From positions 17,619-81,618 of the forward strand of contig URJL01000002.1 of NCBI GenBank assembly GCA_900548115.1: DNA of 64,000 bases. The letters are read 5' to 3'. Positions 1-8,848 of the stretch are shown here, piece by piece. The DNA is from an uncultured Eubacteriales bacterium. Its GTDB lineage: Bacteria > Bacillota > Clostridia > Oscillospirales > CAG-382. Made by a program: the position numbers and the translations under genes. The notes beneath the pieces are model-generated. The model had not been told where the DNA came from and ran no database searches. It was given only the letters and a program-made list of their open reading frames with translations. Numbering within the stretch: the stretch's first letter is position 1; each line of letters begins with the position of its first letter.

Positions 1-594
1 GCAAAAAGCGAGATCGAAAAAGCGGCGGCATTGAATCTCTTACCGATGGAACTCACCTTTGATTTTGCCCATTATAAAAATGCCGTTACCCGTCTGCAAT
101 TCTGTAAGCTTGCCGCTCAGCTTCTTTGTGTTGATCGAAATGCATCGGTCGGAACGTTGGAGGGAATCCCGAATCTTCTCAACGAGCATATCGCGGAAAA
201 CCCCGATACTGCCGCCGAATTTTCGGATTGCGAGGATCCGTCGGTGCGAGCGCTTTCCGCTGTCGGCGTAGTAAACGGCGTCGGAGACGGTCTGTTTGCG
301 CCGGAACGAACCATCACCCGCGAAGAAGCGGCAACAATCCTTTACCGTCTTGCTCTTTATCGCAAATGCGGTATTCACGAACCGCAAAACGACGCTTTGT
401 ACCGGGATTCGGAACACATATCCTCATGGGCGATCGTGCCGGTTGCGGCAATGGCGGTCTATAACATAATGAACGGTGTTTCGGAGTATAATTTTTCACC
501 GAAAGGCATATATACGGTCGAACAGGCGATTGCCACGATAGTACGGTTACACCGATATCCCGCTGCCGTAGTTGAAAAAACGGAGACGGAGTAA
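1..594 (+). CDS. SLH-domain surface protein, C-terminal part (5' end outside window)
   Basis: The reading frame is open from base 1, so the start lies upstream and about 197 residues are visible. They resemble tandem S-layer-homology repeats: segments matching the pattern of a hydrophobic helix followed by GxxDGxFxPxxxITREEAATILYR can be seen (GVGDGLFAPERTITREEA near residues 88-105), followed by another with NFSPKGIYTVEQAIATIVR. SLH repeats bind pyruvylated secondary cell-wall polymer and hold proteins at the cell surface. The N-terminal visible stretch (AKSEIEKAAALNLLP) is typical of the linker before the first repeat. The next gene also has SLH repeats, so this is a surface-protein neighbourhood. 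The enzymatic or adhesive domain is out of view. Confidence 0.8.
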   Translation, partial: AKSEIEKAAALNLLPMELTFDFAHYKNAVTRLQFCKLAAQLLCVDRNASVGTLEGIPNLLNEHIAENPDTAAEFSDCEDPSVRALSAVGVVNGVGDGLFAPERTITREEAATILYRLALYRKCGIHEPQNDALYRDSEHISSWAIVPVAAMAVYNIMNGVSEYNFSPKGIYTVEQAIATIVRLHRYPAAVVEKTETE

Positions 595-663
595 TTTTTG
601 CCAAATCAAGGGCGGATTCTTTGTTTACATCCGACAAATTTGTTTCAAAGAAACAAATAACGG

Positions 664-692
664 TTGCAATAAAATGTCCTGTATGCTATACT
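664..692 (+). promoter_or_regulatory. Sigma-A-type promoter for the SLH/beta-helix gene
   Basis: TTGCAA at 664-669 and TATACT at 687-692 are separated by 17 bases. The gene starts 35 bases downstream, behind an AAGGAGG ribosome-binding site near 711-717. Confidence 0.7.
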
Positions 693-727
693 TGAAAGCA
701 TAGTTCTGCAAGGAGGATTTTGAACAG

Positions 728-3670
728 ATGATGAAAAAAATCTTGAGTGCCGTTTTGTGCACCGCAACGTTGGTCGCGGCAACGGTACTTCCGACTTCCG
801 CCGAGCCCGGTTTGAAGGGGCGCGTCGGAAAAAATGTGCTGAGCATTACCGTGATGAGAGCATTTGAAGGCTCGCCGATCGGTTATGAAAGCGGACTTAC
901 GATTTTTGACGGAAGAAATGTCCGCACTTTCAAGCGCACGGGCGGGGTCAAGACAAACCTTGATTTCAACCTGTACAACTGGGACGTCATGTACGACACA
1001 AACGGGGCAATGGTTCCCTTTGACACGGCAAATTACGCTCTCATCGATTACTATTACAAAAGCGATGACGCCGAGCCCGCCTTGGTCGGCGCCGATATGC
1101 GTTGGGTACAGGGCGCGATGGTTCCCTCGACAGATCTTGCCGACAAGACCTCCGTTTTTTGGTCCGGCATTCCGTCACGCAATACCATCGTTGCGAACAA
1201 GTGGGATACGCTCGTTATTCCGCTTGTCGAAAACAAAACCTATGCCACTGTTCAGAAGCAGTATTCCAAAACCGAATACTATCTGCACCAGTATAAGATG
1301 TTTCCGCTCACCAAAGATCTCGGCATGAACGATACGTTGTATATCAGCGATGTAACTTTCCAAAGTTGGGATCCTGACAATGCGCAGGCTCTCAAACAAC
1401 GTACCGTACGTTTTCACAGCGATGAAAATATTTCGGATTCGAATGTTCAAGCAACACTTTCGAACAAAGATCTCGATATAATCACGCTGCCCGCATACGA
1501 TGAGAAAAATCTTCCCGCAAACAGTGCTTTTTACAAGTGGAAGGATGCTGCAACCGAGATCGAGTACAAGGTCGGGGACGAGTATGTTCTTCGCAACGGT
1601 GCGGATGTCGATTTTGTCCCTGTTTTTAATATGCGTTTTGACTTCACCGCACTCTCTACGGCGTATATTACGGGTTATCCCGACGGAACTTTCCGTCCGC
1701 AGAACAATGTGACCCGCGCCGAAGCGTGCAAAATCATTGCTTCGCTCATCAACCCCGAAAACACGGTTTTGGGAACGGTATCTTTTGCCGACGTTCCCGC
1801 CGACGCATGGTATGCAAACTATGTTGCCACCCTCGAAAACTACAGCGCTTTGGGACTTTGGAAAGACAGTTTCAACGCCGACGAAAAGATTACCCGCGCC
1901 GAGCTTGTTACCATCGTATACAACATTGCCGATCACGTGCGCAAAAACGCAAAATTTGTACATGTTTCGGATGTTCCGGCAAGCAAATCGTTTTATGATG
2001 CTGTGATGTATTCGATCAGCGAGGGTATCGTTGCGGGCTACGAGGACGGAACTTTCAAGCCCGACAATCCCATCACCCGTGCCGAGACCGTGACCGTGAT
2101 CAACCGCTTTATCGGACGTATCCCGAACGATAATACCGCAAGCACTTTCGGTGATGTTGAAGGACATTGGGGCAAGAATCAGATCGTTGCCGCTTCTTCC
2201 GCAAAGGATGCGGGCGCGTGGACGCTGAAGGAAGGGGATACACAGTATAAACTTTCCGGAACCGACGCACAGGGTTATCTTACCTCGCTGTACGAACAGT
2301 CCAAAAAGCTTTCTCCCGACGCGATCCGCATCGGCATCGATACCGTTTCCGATCAGATGAAGAAGGACATTCTCGGCACAAAAAATACCGAGGAGTATTA
2401 CTCCGACAAAATGACCGGAACAAAATGGTATGTTTCCGAGCTTCACGGAAACGACGATAACGACGGAAAAACACCCGAAACGGCTGTCAAGACCATCGCG
2501 GGACTGACCGCCAAGATTCGCTTCCCCAAAGCGGGCACTTCGGTTCTTTTTGAGCGCGGCGGTGTTTACCGCGGCAACATTCGCCCCAACGCGGGCATGA
2601 TCTACGGCTCGTACGGCGAAGGTCAAAAGCCGATCATCGTGGGCTCGCGCCGCGATTACGCTTCTCCCGAATTATGGGAAGAGACCGACGTAAAGAATGT
2701 TTATCGCTGCACGGTAAAACTGAACAACGTCGGCATTATAGCGCTTGATCATGATATCCGTGCCGACGGCAATTACGACGCCCTTTACGGCAAAAACCGC
2801 ATTCTTACCCTCAACGTTTCGACTTATGCCGATCTTAAGAACGACCTTGAGTTTTTCTCCTGCGCCGACGACCTTTACTTCTACAGTGCAAGCGGAAACC
2901 CCGGTACGCGCTTCAAGTCCATTGAGATCGGAACTCGTACCAATATCATTTCCGGCGGCGCCCAGAATGTTGTTATCGATAACCTCAGCCTCAAATACGA
3001 CGGCGCACACGGCATAGGATACGGCTCGACAAAGAATCTTACCGTTACCAACTGCACCTTCTCGTGGATCGGCGGCTCGCTGCTCGGAGACTACGGAATG
3101 ACGACGACCCAGTACGGCAACGCAGTTGAGATTTTCGGCAGCTGCGACGGCTACTATGTTTCGAACAACTGGATGTATCAGATCTACGATACCGCCGTCA
3201 CGCACCAGTATTCCTCGACCGAACCTAGGACCATGAACGATATCAACTACACCGGCAACCTCATGGAATATCTTCACTGGGGAATCGAGTTCTATAACAC
3301 GGGCGACGGCAAAAAGAGCACTATGACCAATTATACCGCACGTTACAACGTTCTTCGCAACGGCGGTTACGGCTGGGGTTCGATCGTCACCGACCGTCAG
3401 AAGTCCGCACGTCTCTATTGCGGCTCGGTATCCAACGGAAAGAACGAGAATCTTTTGTGCGAATACAACGTCATTGACCGCTGCGCGGGCTATGTTATGG
3501 ATACGCCTTCCAACACTCCCGAGGTTTATCGCAACAATATCTACGTTCAGACCGAAGGCTGCTACGGACGCTTCCGCGGCAAAGCCATGACCATTTCGAT
3601 GGATAACATTGAAACGGTTTACAGCGGTCTTAAAGACGACGGCATGATCTTTATCGTAGAAAGAGTTTAA
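728..3670 (+). CDS. Secreted SLH-anchored right-handed beta-helix protein
   Basis: The 980-residue product starts with a signal peptide (MMKKILSAVLCTATLVAAT, cleavage near TSAEP at about residue 26). Residues about 30-220 form an unrecognised, probably beta-rich domain. Residues about 225-300 resemble a small InlK/Flg_new-like module. Three SLH repeats follow at about 300-480 (YPDGTFRPQNNVTRAEA, FNADEKITRAELVTIV and YEDGTFKPDNPITRAETV). A C-terminal region from about 565 opens with WYVSELHGNDDNDGKTPETA, the usual entry to a DUF1565/pectate-lyase-like parallel beta-helix, with many NxxxxN-type turns to the end. Such proteins usually bind or cleave surface or plant polysaccharide. The SLH block lies in the middle, not at an end. 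The start is fixed by AAGGAGG about 10 bases upstream; ATG at 731 is an equal alternative. The substrate is unknown. Confidence 0.85.
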   Translation: MMKKILSAVLCTATLVAATVLPTSAEPGLKGRVGKNVLSITVMRAFEGSPIGYESGLTIFDGRNVRTFKRTGGVKTNLDFNLYNWDVMYDTNGAMVPFDTANYALIDYYYKSDDAEPALVGADMRWVQGAMVPSTDLADKTSVFWSGIPSRNTIVANKWDTLVIPLVENKTYATVQKQYSKTEYYLHQYKMFPLTKDLGMNDTLYISDVTFQSWDPDNAQALKQRTVRFHSDENISDSNVQATLSNKDLDIITLPAYDEKNLPANSAFYKWKDAATEIEYKVGDEYVLRNGADVDFVPVFNMRFDFTALSTAYITGYPDGTFRPQNNVTRAEACKIIASLINPENTVLGTVSFADVPADAWYANYVATLENYSALGLWKDSFNADEKITRAELVTIVYNIADHVRKNAKFVHVSDVPASKSFYDAVMYSISEGIVAGYEDGTFKPDNPITRAETVTVINRFIGRIPNDNTASTFGDVEGHWGKNQIVAASSAKDAGAWTLKEGDTQYKLSGTDAQGYLTSLYEQSKKLSPDAIRIGIDTVSDQMKKDILGTKNTEEYYSDKMTGTKWYVSELHGNDDNDGKTPETAVKTIAGLTAKIRFPKAGTSVLFERGGVYRGNIRPNAGMIYGSYGEGQKPIIVGSRRDYASPELWEETDVKNVYRCTVKLNNVGIIALDHDIRADGNYDALYGKNRILTLNVSTYADLKNDLEFFSCADDLYFYSASGNPGTRFKSIEIGTRTNIISGGAQNVVIDNLSLKYDGAHGIGYGSTKNLTVTNCTFSWIGGSLLGDYGMTTTQYGNAVEIFGSCDGYYVSNNWMYQIYDTAVTHQYSSTEPRTMNDINYTGNLMEYLHWGIEFYNTGDGKKSTMTNYTARYNVLRNGGYGWGSIVTDRQKSARLYCGSVSNGKNENLLCEYNVIDRCAGYVMDTPSNTPEVYRNNIYVQTEGCYGRFRGKAMTISMDNIETVYSGLKDDGMIFIVERV

Positions 3671-3683
3671 TTATGTGTTTTTG

Positions 3684-3717
3684 CGGAGCTGTCCGAGGAC
3701 AGCTCCGCTTCTTTCGG
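3684..3717 (+). terminator. Hairpin after the beta-helix gene
   Basis: A perfect 12-bp stem (GCGGAGCTGTCC, 3684-3695, with its complement at 3698-3709) is followed by TTCTTT. The U-tract is short and the next ribosome-binding site starts at about 3716, so termination may be partial. Confidence 0.5.
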
Positions 3718-3724
3718 AGGCATT

Positions 3725-4690
3725 ATGCAATATGCGAAAATAGAAGGCACAGAGCTTTGTGCCGGTAAGATCGTTTTGGGCACCGACCGTTTCGGAAGTG
3801 ATATTCCGAAGGAGGACGCCTTTCGTCTCATGGACATGTTTCTGGACGGCGGAGGAAATCTTCTCGACACGGCGCATGTTTATGCCGATTGGAAATGCGA
3901 AACAAAAAGTGCAAGCGAGAAAACAATCGGCGCGTGGGTAAAAGAACGCGGAAACCGGGATAAGGTAATCCTGTCGACAAAAGGAGGACACCCCGATACC
4001 GCGCATATGGACATTTCACGACTGTCCAAAGAAGAAATACTTTCGGATCTCGAAGGAAGTCTTCGCAGTCTCGGCACCGACTATGTCGACCTTTACTGGC
4101 TTCACAAGGACGACGAAAAGATCCCGGCGGGAGCACTTTGCGAAATTCTGAATGAAATTCTGTCGAGCGGAAAAGCCCGTGCGATCGGTGTTTCCAACTG
4201 GCGCTTCAAACGGATCTGCGAAGCAAACGAATATGCACAGGCGCACGGTCTTCATAAAATAAAATTAAGTCAGGTGCAGTACAGCATAGCCCGCGTAAAT
4301 CCGCCGTCGGTCACGCCCGATATTCACGTTCTCGATGAAAAAGAGTACGAAGAATACGTGCAGGCAAAAATGCAGGTCTTTGCTTTTTCCTCGCAGGCGC
4401 GCGGCTATTTTTCCTTGATGGGAAAAGGGGGAGAAACGGCTCTTTCGGACTCGGTTCGAAACGCTTATGCGAACGAATACAATCGGGCGCTGTTTTCGCG
4501 ACTTGAAAAATTCAGTAAAGACAGGGGCGTTCCGTGCTCCGCCGCCGTTCTTGCCGCTTTATTCTGCGACAGCCGCCTTTCCTGTTTTGCACTGGCAAGC
4601 TCGGACAAGCCGAGCCGCCTTTCCGAAATACTGCTCTTTGCTGATTTTTCGATGAGCGATGCGGAAAGAGAAGCCCTTTTGCACGGATAA
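3725..4690 (+). CDS. Aldo/keto reductase
   Basis: This 321-residue TIM-barrel oxidoreductase belongs to the aldo/keto reductase family, which reduces aldehydes or ketones with NAD(P)H in the cytoplasm. The catalytic tetrad is visible: Asp and Tyr in LLDTAHVYADW (residues about 46-56), Lys in VILSTKGGH (about 86) and His in VDLYWLHKDD (about 126). The fold continues with GKARAIGVSNW and an FSSQARGYFSL segment. A cofactor-binding C-terminus around ASSDKPSRLSEIL is present. ATG 3725 follows TCGGAGG. It lies between a surface glycan protein and a GH78 remnant, so a sugar-related substrate is possible but unproven. AKR substrate specificity cannot be read from sequence. Confidence 0.88.
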   Translation: MQYAKIEGTELCAGKIVLGTDRFGSDIPKEDAFRLMDMFLDGGGNLLDTAHVYADWKCETKSASEKTIGAWVKERGNRDKVILSTKGGHPDTAHMDISRLSKEEILSDLEGSLRSLGTDYVDLYWLHKDDEKIPAGALCEILNEILSSGKARAIGVSNWRFKRICEANEYAQAHGLHKIKLSQVQYSIARVNPPSVTPDIHVLDEKEYEEYVQAKMQVFAFSSQARGYFSLMGKGGETALSDSVRNAYANEYNRALFSRLEKFSKDRGVPCSAAVLAALFCDSRLSCFALASSDKPSRLSEILLFADFSMSDAEREALLHG

Positions 4691-4711
4691 GCAAAACAAA
4701 AAATAAGAATT

Positions 4712-4747
4712 AAAAGAGGAAGAACCTTACGGTCCTTCCTCTTTTTT
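4712..4747 (+). terminator. Rho-independent terminator after the aldo/keto reductase gene
   Basis: AAAAGAGGAAG and CTTCCTCTTTT pair around a loop with an ACC/GGT extension, followed by a T6 run. It separates the reductase gene from the GH78 remnant. Confidence 0.8.
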
Positions 4748-4773
4748 GCTTTTGCGTCAAAATAACTGTCTCG

Positions 4774-5711
4774 TTAGTATATCACAGCTTCCAGTATGTC
4801 GAAATATCGGGACTTTCCAATCCGCTGCCCTTCGGCGACATAACGGCGCTGCTTCTCTCGACCGACAACGCGCGTTCGGGCAGCTTCTCTTCCTCGAACA
4901 TGCTTCTCAACCGATTCTATGAAAACACGATCCGTTCGCAAGAGTCGAACTTTGTCGGCGCGATAACCGACTGTCCGACCCGCGAGAAAAACAACTGGAC
5001 GGGCGACGCACAGAGCTTTGCCTATGCCGCAACGTATAACTTCAAAACGGCAAACATCTACCGTTCCTTCCAGAAAATGACCCGTCACACACAGAGAACG
5101 TCGGCTATCGTCACTTTATTCTGCAGCCGACCTACGGCGGAAGCCTTTACGGTTTCCTCACGGCGGACACGCTCATCGGAGAAAACATCGAAAACGGAGT
5201 TTATACCTACACGCCGTCGGTGATTGCAAAGGATATTTTGATAAACGACGGAGTTCAGATACGCCTTTCGGGGACGCAGGGGCTTCGCTTCATCCTGACC
5301 TTATTGATGAACCGCGACGGCGCGGAAAATCTCTTCACCGATTTCGGCGCCGTAGTGATTCCGACCGCAATGGCGGAAGGGGAGAATACGACCCTTTCCA
5401 CCGACCGCGTCGGCGTTGTGTAAAAAAAGACGTCAGGCGAAGACTTCCGCTATTTCACCCTTTCCGACTCGTCGGTTTCGTATACGGCATGCATCATCGG
5501 AACGCCGCCTGCGAAATACGACCGCCGTTTCACCGTTCGGCCGTATGCCGTTTACATCGAAAACGGAATCGAATATACGGTTTACGGCGAATATGACGTG
5601 CGGTACGACCTTTCGATCTTGGACATCGCAAAGGCGTTTTCGGAGGATCCCGCATGCGCGGAAGATATGAAAAAGATTTTGTACGATTACGAAAGCGCGA
5701 CAGCAGTTTGA
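4774..5711 (+). pseudogene. Decayed GH78 alpha-L-rhamnosidase-like gene
   Basis: There is no start codon or signal peptide. The frame beginning near 4774 reads YHSFQYVEISGL, then TDCPTREKNNWTGDAQSF at about 4966-5020. This is the hallmark of GH78 rhamnosidases, covering the end of the beta domain and the start of the alpha/alpha barrel. It breaks at about 5090. In the +2 frame the text resumes with ENVGYRHFILQPTYGG, the segment that normally closes the GH78 barrel, so roughly the whole catalytic barrel is deleted. A C-terminal module (about 5220-5711, with GLRFI and GAVVIPT motifs common in clostridial surface proteins) follows, interrupted by an in-frame TAA at 5421-5423 and ending at TGA 5709-5711. 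The gene therefore has a 5' truncation, an internal deletion with frameshift, and a nonsense mutation. Confidence 0.8.
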
Positions 5712-5765
5712 CTCGGCCGCCGAAAGACGATTCTCCCTTTTTCGGCTTTCGACGTCCCTTGCGCA

Positions 5766-5794
5766 GACAGCGGGCTTTTGCCCGCCGTCTTTTT
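5766..5794 (+). terminator. Rho-independent terminator after the GH78 remnant
   Basis: GACAGCGGGC-TTTT-GCCCGCCGTC followed by TTTTT. The gap from 5712 to 6133 otherwise contains only the promoter and structured leader of the polysaccharide locus. Confidence 0.85.
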
Positions 5795-5863
5795 GCGATA
5801 AACACAAAATATTCCGAAAAATGGTAAAAAATGTAAATAAATTGTTGAAACAAGGAAAAAACC

Positions 5864-5892
5864 TTGACAAATCAGCATTTGTAGGGTAAAAT
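5864..5892 (+). promoter_or_regulatory. Promoter of the polysaccharide locus
   Basis: Consensus TTGACA at 5864-5869 and TAAAAT at 5887-5892, spacer 17. Transcription would begin near 5899, giving a leader of about 235 bases before the first gene. Confidence 0.85.
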
Positions 5893-5936
5893 ATGGATGG
5901 AAATATGAGCAAATTGAATATCGGAATGCTTTGAAG

Positions 5937-6027
5937 CAGTGTGCGTATTTGGGCGCCTGCACACTGTCGAGCGAGTGGCGCAACCGGTCCGTTTGAATGG
6001 ATTTTTCATTCAAAGCGGGCTTTTTTT
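5937..6027 (+). promoter_or_regulatory. Structured leader: putative pseudoknot plus attenuator hairpin
   Basis: An 8-bp perfect stem (CAGTGTGC 5937-5944 with GCACACTG 5959-5966) encloses a 14-base loop. The loop segment GCGCC (5953-5957) can pair with GGCGC (5977-5981), which would form an H-type pseudoknot. It is followed by a terminator-like hairpin, TTTGAATG (5992-5999) with CATTCAAA (6007-6014), extended by CCG/CGG and followed by GGGC and a T7 run (6021-6027). The architecture is that of a riboswitch or a protein-dependent antitermination leader. I do not recognise it as a known riboswitch class. Confidence 0.55.
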
Positions 6028-6133
6028 GTTTTCATTTTTACTTTTTGCTTTAATTCTTTCTCAGACGGCGAGCCGAAACATATACGAACACCGTTTGGAA
6101 TCTCGTCGGAATCGGTTGTTGGGGGGCAATATC

Positions 6134-7540
6134 ATGGAGCGGCAAAAGAAGCTGAGAGCAGACAGACATTTAGGACTTGTGACCGATTCCGTATCGGTCA
6201 CGCTCGGTTATCTTATTACGACCGCGCTGTTCGCTCTGCCGAAGCAGGGATTTATCTCCTACGGAGTATTTCTTGCCGCCGTACTGCTGATTCTGCATAT
6301 GCTGGAGGCGTACGATGACGTAAGCTCTTATCGCATGCAGAAAAAGCGTTTGCCCGTTATGCTCATCGTTACTTTTTTCTTCGCATCGCTTATCTATGTG
6401 CTTATCGGTCTCGTTCTTGCGGGCTTCGGCGTTTTTGTTCCGACCGTACCCGAATGTCTTTTGTTTTTTGCTCTTTCCTACGGTTTTATGATGGCGGGAA
6501 GGCTCTTCTTAAATCGACTGCTTCTCAAGCAGAGAAGGAATATATCGGTATTAATACTGTATTCCCTCGAGTGTCCCGACCGCTTTTTGGAAAAGCTCAC
6601 GGCAAGTCTTGCGGATTACAAAAGCGTCGAAACGCTTTTGACCGGCAATGTCGAAGAACCCGAGCGCGTCGGTGCGGCGATCGATCGCAGTGATATTTTG
6701 CTCATTGTCGGAAACGCTTCGAATGCGGTGCGCGATTCTTACATTCTGCGCGCGCTGAGTGCGGGAAAAGCGGTAAAGATCATTCCGACGATCAAAGCTC
6801 TTTCGTTTATGCACGCTAAGATCGATCATGTGGGCGACACCCCCGTCATCCGCCTGAAATCCATTCGCATGAGTCTGCCCGAGCGCATTCTGAAACGCGG
6901 ATTTGATTTTCTTATGTCCTTTTTGGGACTGGTCGTGCTGTTGCCCGTCTTTCTCGTCTGTGCACTTATGATAAAGCTTGATTCGAAAGGCCCCGTCTTC
7001 TATTTGCAGGAGCGTTACACGCGCGGCAAGCGTCGTTTTCGCATCGTAAAATTCCGCACTATGCTAGCGGACGCGGAAAAGAACGGTGCGCGCCTTGCGA
7101 CAGAGCATGACGATCGCATAACACGCGCGGGCAAAATTCTTCGCACCTGCCGACTGGATGAGCTTCCGCAACTTTGGAATATTTTAAAAGGCGATATGTC
7201 GCTGGTCGGTCCGCGTCCCGAGCGCCCGATTTTTGCCGACGAATACAGTCGCATCGTGAAGAACTACGATGTGCGTTATTCGGTCAAGGCCGGGCTTACG
7301 GGCTATGCGCAGATCCACGGGAAATACAACACAAAAGCCTCCGACAAAGTGCTTTTGGACAGCCTTTATATTTCCGAATTCTCTCCGTGGCTCGACTTAA
7401 AGCTTTTGGTTCAGACGGTTTATATCATGTTTATAAAAGAATCGACCGAAGGTGTGACGGAGGAATCGGCTCGGGACAGTATCGGTTCTTCGCCGAGTTC
7501 GGAGAAAACGTCAGAAACAAATTCGATTCAAAAGGGGTAA
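6134..7540 (+). CDS. Undecaprenyl-phosphate sugar phosphotransferase (priming glycosyltransferase)
   Basis: This 468-residue membrane protein of the WcaJ/CpsE/EpsE type transfers a sugar-1-phosphate from a nucleotide sugar to undecaprenyl phosphate, the first step of polysaccharide repeat synthesis. The N-terminus has about four membrane segments (residues 15-130) and a nucleotide-fold-like middle. A membrane re-entrant helix follows at about 256-280 (FLMSFLGLVVLLPVFLVCAL). The C-terminal bacterial sugar transferase domain carries KFRTM (about 305) and the RLDELPQLWNILKGDMSLVGPRPE signature (about 341-364, split here for length). ATG 6134 is chosen because GGGGGG lies just upstream and the protein begins at the first membrane helix. 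The frame extends further 5' only through the structured leader. It heads the locus. Confidence 0.9.
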   Translation: MERQKKLRADRHLGLVTDSVSVTLGYLITTALFALPKQGFISYGVFLAAVLLILHMLEAYDDVSSYRMQKKRLPVMLIVTFFFASLIYVLIGLVLAGFGVFVPTVPECLLFFALSYGFMMAGRLFLNRLLLKQRRNISVLILYSLECPDRFLEKLTASLADYKSVETLLTGNVEEPERVGAAIDRSDILLIVGNASNAVRDSYILRALSAGKAVKIIPTIKALSFMHAKIDHVGDTPVIRLKSIRMSLPERILKRGFDFLMSFLGLVVLLPVFLVCALMIKLDSKGPVFYLQERYTRGKRRFRIVKFRTMLADAEKNGARLATEHDDRITRAGKILRTCRLDELPQLWNILKGDMSLVGPRPERPIFADEYSRIVKNYDVRYSVKAGLTGYAQIHGKYNTKASDKVLLDSLYISEFSPWLDLKLLVQTVYIMFIKESTEGVTEESARDSIGSSPSSEKTSETNSIQKG

Positions 7541-7588
7541 GGATTCATTTTTATTCAATCATGACCGATAAAGAGAGGAGGAAAAAAC

Positions 7589-8848
7589 TTGACCGTTTCA
7601 CACAATTCGGATTCGTCGTTTTCACGTCTTGCAGACCGTGTTTTTAACGGTCACATTTTTCCCGATGTCGGTCTTGCCTGTATCCTCGCCTGTCTTTATT
7701 TCATGGCGCTTCCTTTGACCATTGCCACCAACGAAGCGGGCAGTTCTTTTCTCCGCCTGATCACCATTCCGATCGCGGCGTTTTTTCTCGCGGCTTTGTT
7801 CTTTTATCGGGAAAAGCTTGAGCTGAACAGCGTTCACTTGTTTTTGGCGTTGTTTCTTTTGAGCTGTGTCGCAACGCTTTATGCCGACTCAAGCTCGGTC
7901 GCTGTTATGTACGTGCGCGGATACATCGAAACGGTCGCCTTGATCTTTCTTATTTCGATGCGCAAATACACGCGCCGCGAAGAAGAAATCTTCGATCTTT
8001 CCCAGTTGGCTCTTTTGGTCATAATGATCTTTCTCGGCTTCTCAACGGGAAGCTGGTACGGCGGGCGCAACACCATGACGGTCATGGGCGCGACAAGCGA
8101 CCCGAACTATTTTACCAGTTTCTTTTTCTATCCGATGGCGGTTGCCATGAAAAAAATCGCCGAAAGAAAAAATTATGCGCCGCTCTGCTTTGTTCTGATT
8201 CTGCTCGGCGCTTATTCCGTTCTTTCCTCCGGTTCGCGCGGCGGGCTTATCGCCATGGCGGTCATTATGGCAAGTTATATGTTCATTCGGGCAAAAAGCA
8301 TTTTGCAACGACTTTGCGGTATCGCAGGACTTATTGCCGCCGCGGCGCTGTTTTGGACGGTCGTTCTTCCGCTTCTTCCCGCATCGGTCGCCGAACGCTT
8401 CAGCATACAGGCGCTTCTTGAATCGCGCGGAAGCGCACGCGGCGATATATGGATCTCTATGCTGAAAACCATCCGCGAATCGACCTGGGAGCTTTTTTGC
8501 GGCAGAGGTATTTTTGTTCATCACGAAATGATGATCAACGGAAGGCTTGAACAGGTCGTCGCACACAATCATTTTATCCAGACGCTTTACAATCAGGGAG
8601 TCTTCGGATTTTTACTTTTTTGCCTTTTGTCACTCTCTGTGATCTTTCGCAATCTAAAGCAGCGCCCACACGTCTCCGCCGCCATGATCGGCATGCTGAC
8701 CCTTGCCATGACGCTGACAATCAACCCCAGTATCAAATCCTTTTGGAATCTTTTGATCTTTGCCGCATTTTCTATGGCAAAGGCAAATGCCGAAAATAAC
8801 AAAGAAGGAGGTGCGATATCGAATGAAAAAGAAAACCGCACTGTATGA
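7589..8848 (+). CDS. O-antigen ligase/polymerase (Wzy/WaaL-like) membrane protein
   Basis: This 419-residue protein has about ten to twelve hydrophobic segments and the long periplasmic-side loop typical of the O-antigen ligase/Wzy superfamily. The loop region contains VVAHNHFIQTLYNQGVFG, the conserved HNxxLxxxxxxG-like motif where the catalytic His sits. It would polymerise or ligate lipid-linked repeat units at the outer face of the membrane. The start is TTG at 7589, supported by AGGAGG 7574-7579 nine bases upstream. No ATG nearby has a site. It overlaps the next gene by 26 bases. Whether it polymerises or ligates to a wall acceptor cannot be told from sequence. Confidence 0.85.
   Translation: MTVSHNSDSSFSRLADRVFNGHIFPDVGLACILACLYFMALPLTIATNEAGSSFLRLITIPIAAFFLAALFFYREKLELNSVHLFLALFLLSCVATLYADSSSVAVMYVRGYIETVALIFLISMRKYTRREEEIFDLSQLALLVIMIFLGFSTGSWYGGRNTMTVMGATSDPNYFTSFFFYPMAVAMKKIAERKNYAPLCFVLILLGAYSVLSSGSRGGLIAMAVIMASYMFIRAKSILQRLCGIAGLIAAAALFWTVVLPLLPASVAERFSIQALLESRGSARGDIWISMLKTIRESTWELFCGRGIFVHHEMMINGRLEQVVAHNHFIQTLYNQGVFGFLLFCLLSLSVIFRNLKQRPHVSAAMIGMLTLAMTLTINPSIKSFWNLLIFAAFSMAKANAENNKEGGAISNEKENRTV

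Noticed and set aside
1175..2626. Minus-strand frame of 483 codons opposite the beta-helix protein gene
   Set aside because: Shadow of a gene with signal peptide and SLH repeats; no initiation signals.
5937..6027. Leader as a known c-di-GMP, SAM, ZTP or similar riboswitch
   Set aside because: None of the conserved core sequences I know for these classes is present, so it is reported only as an unassigned structured leader.
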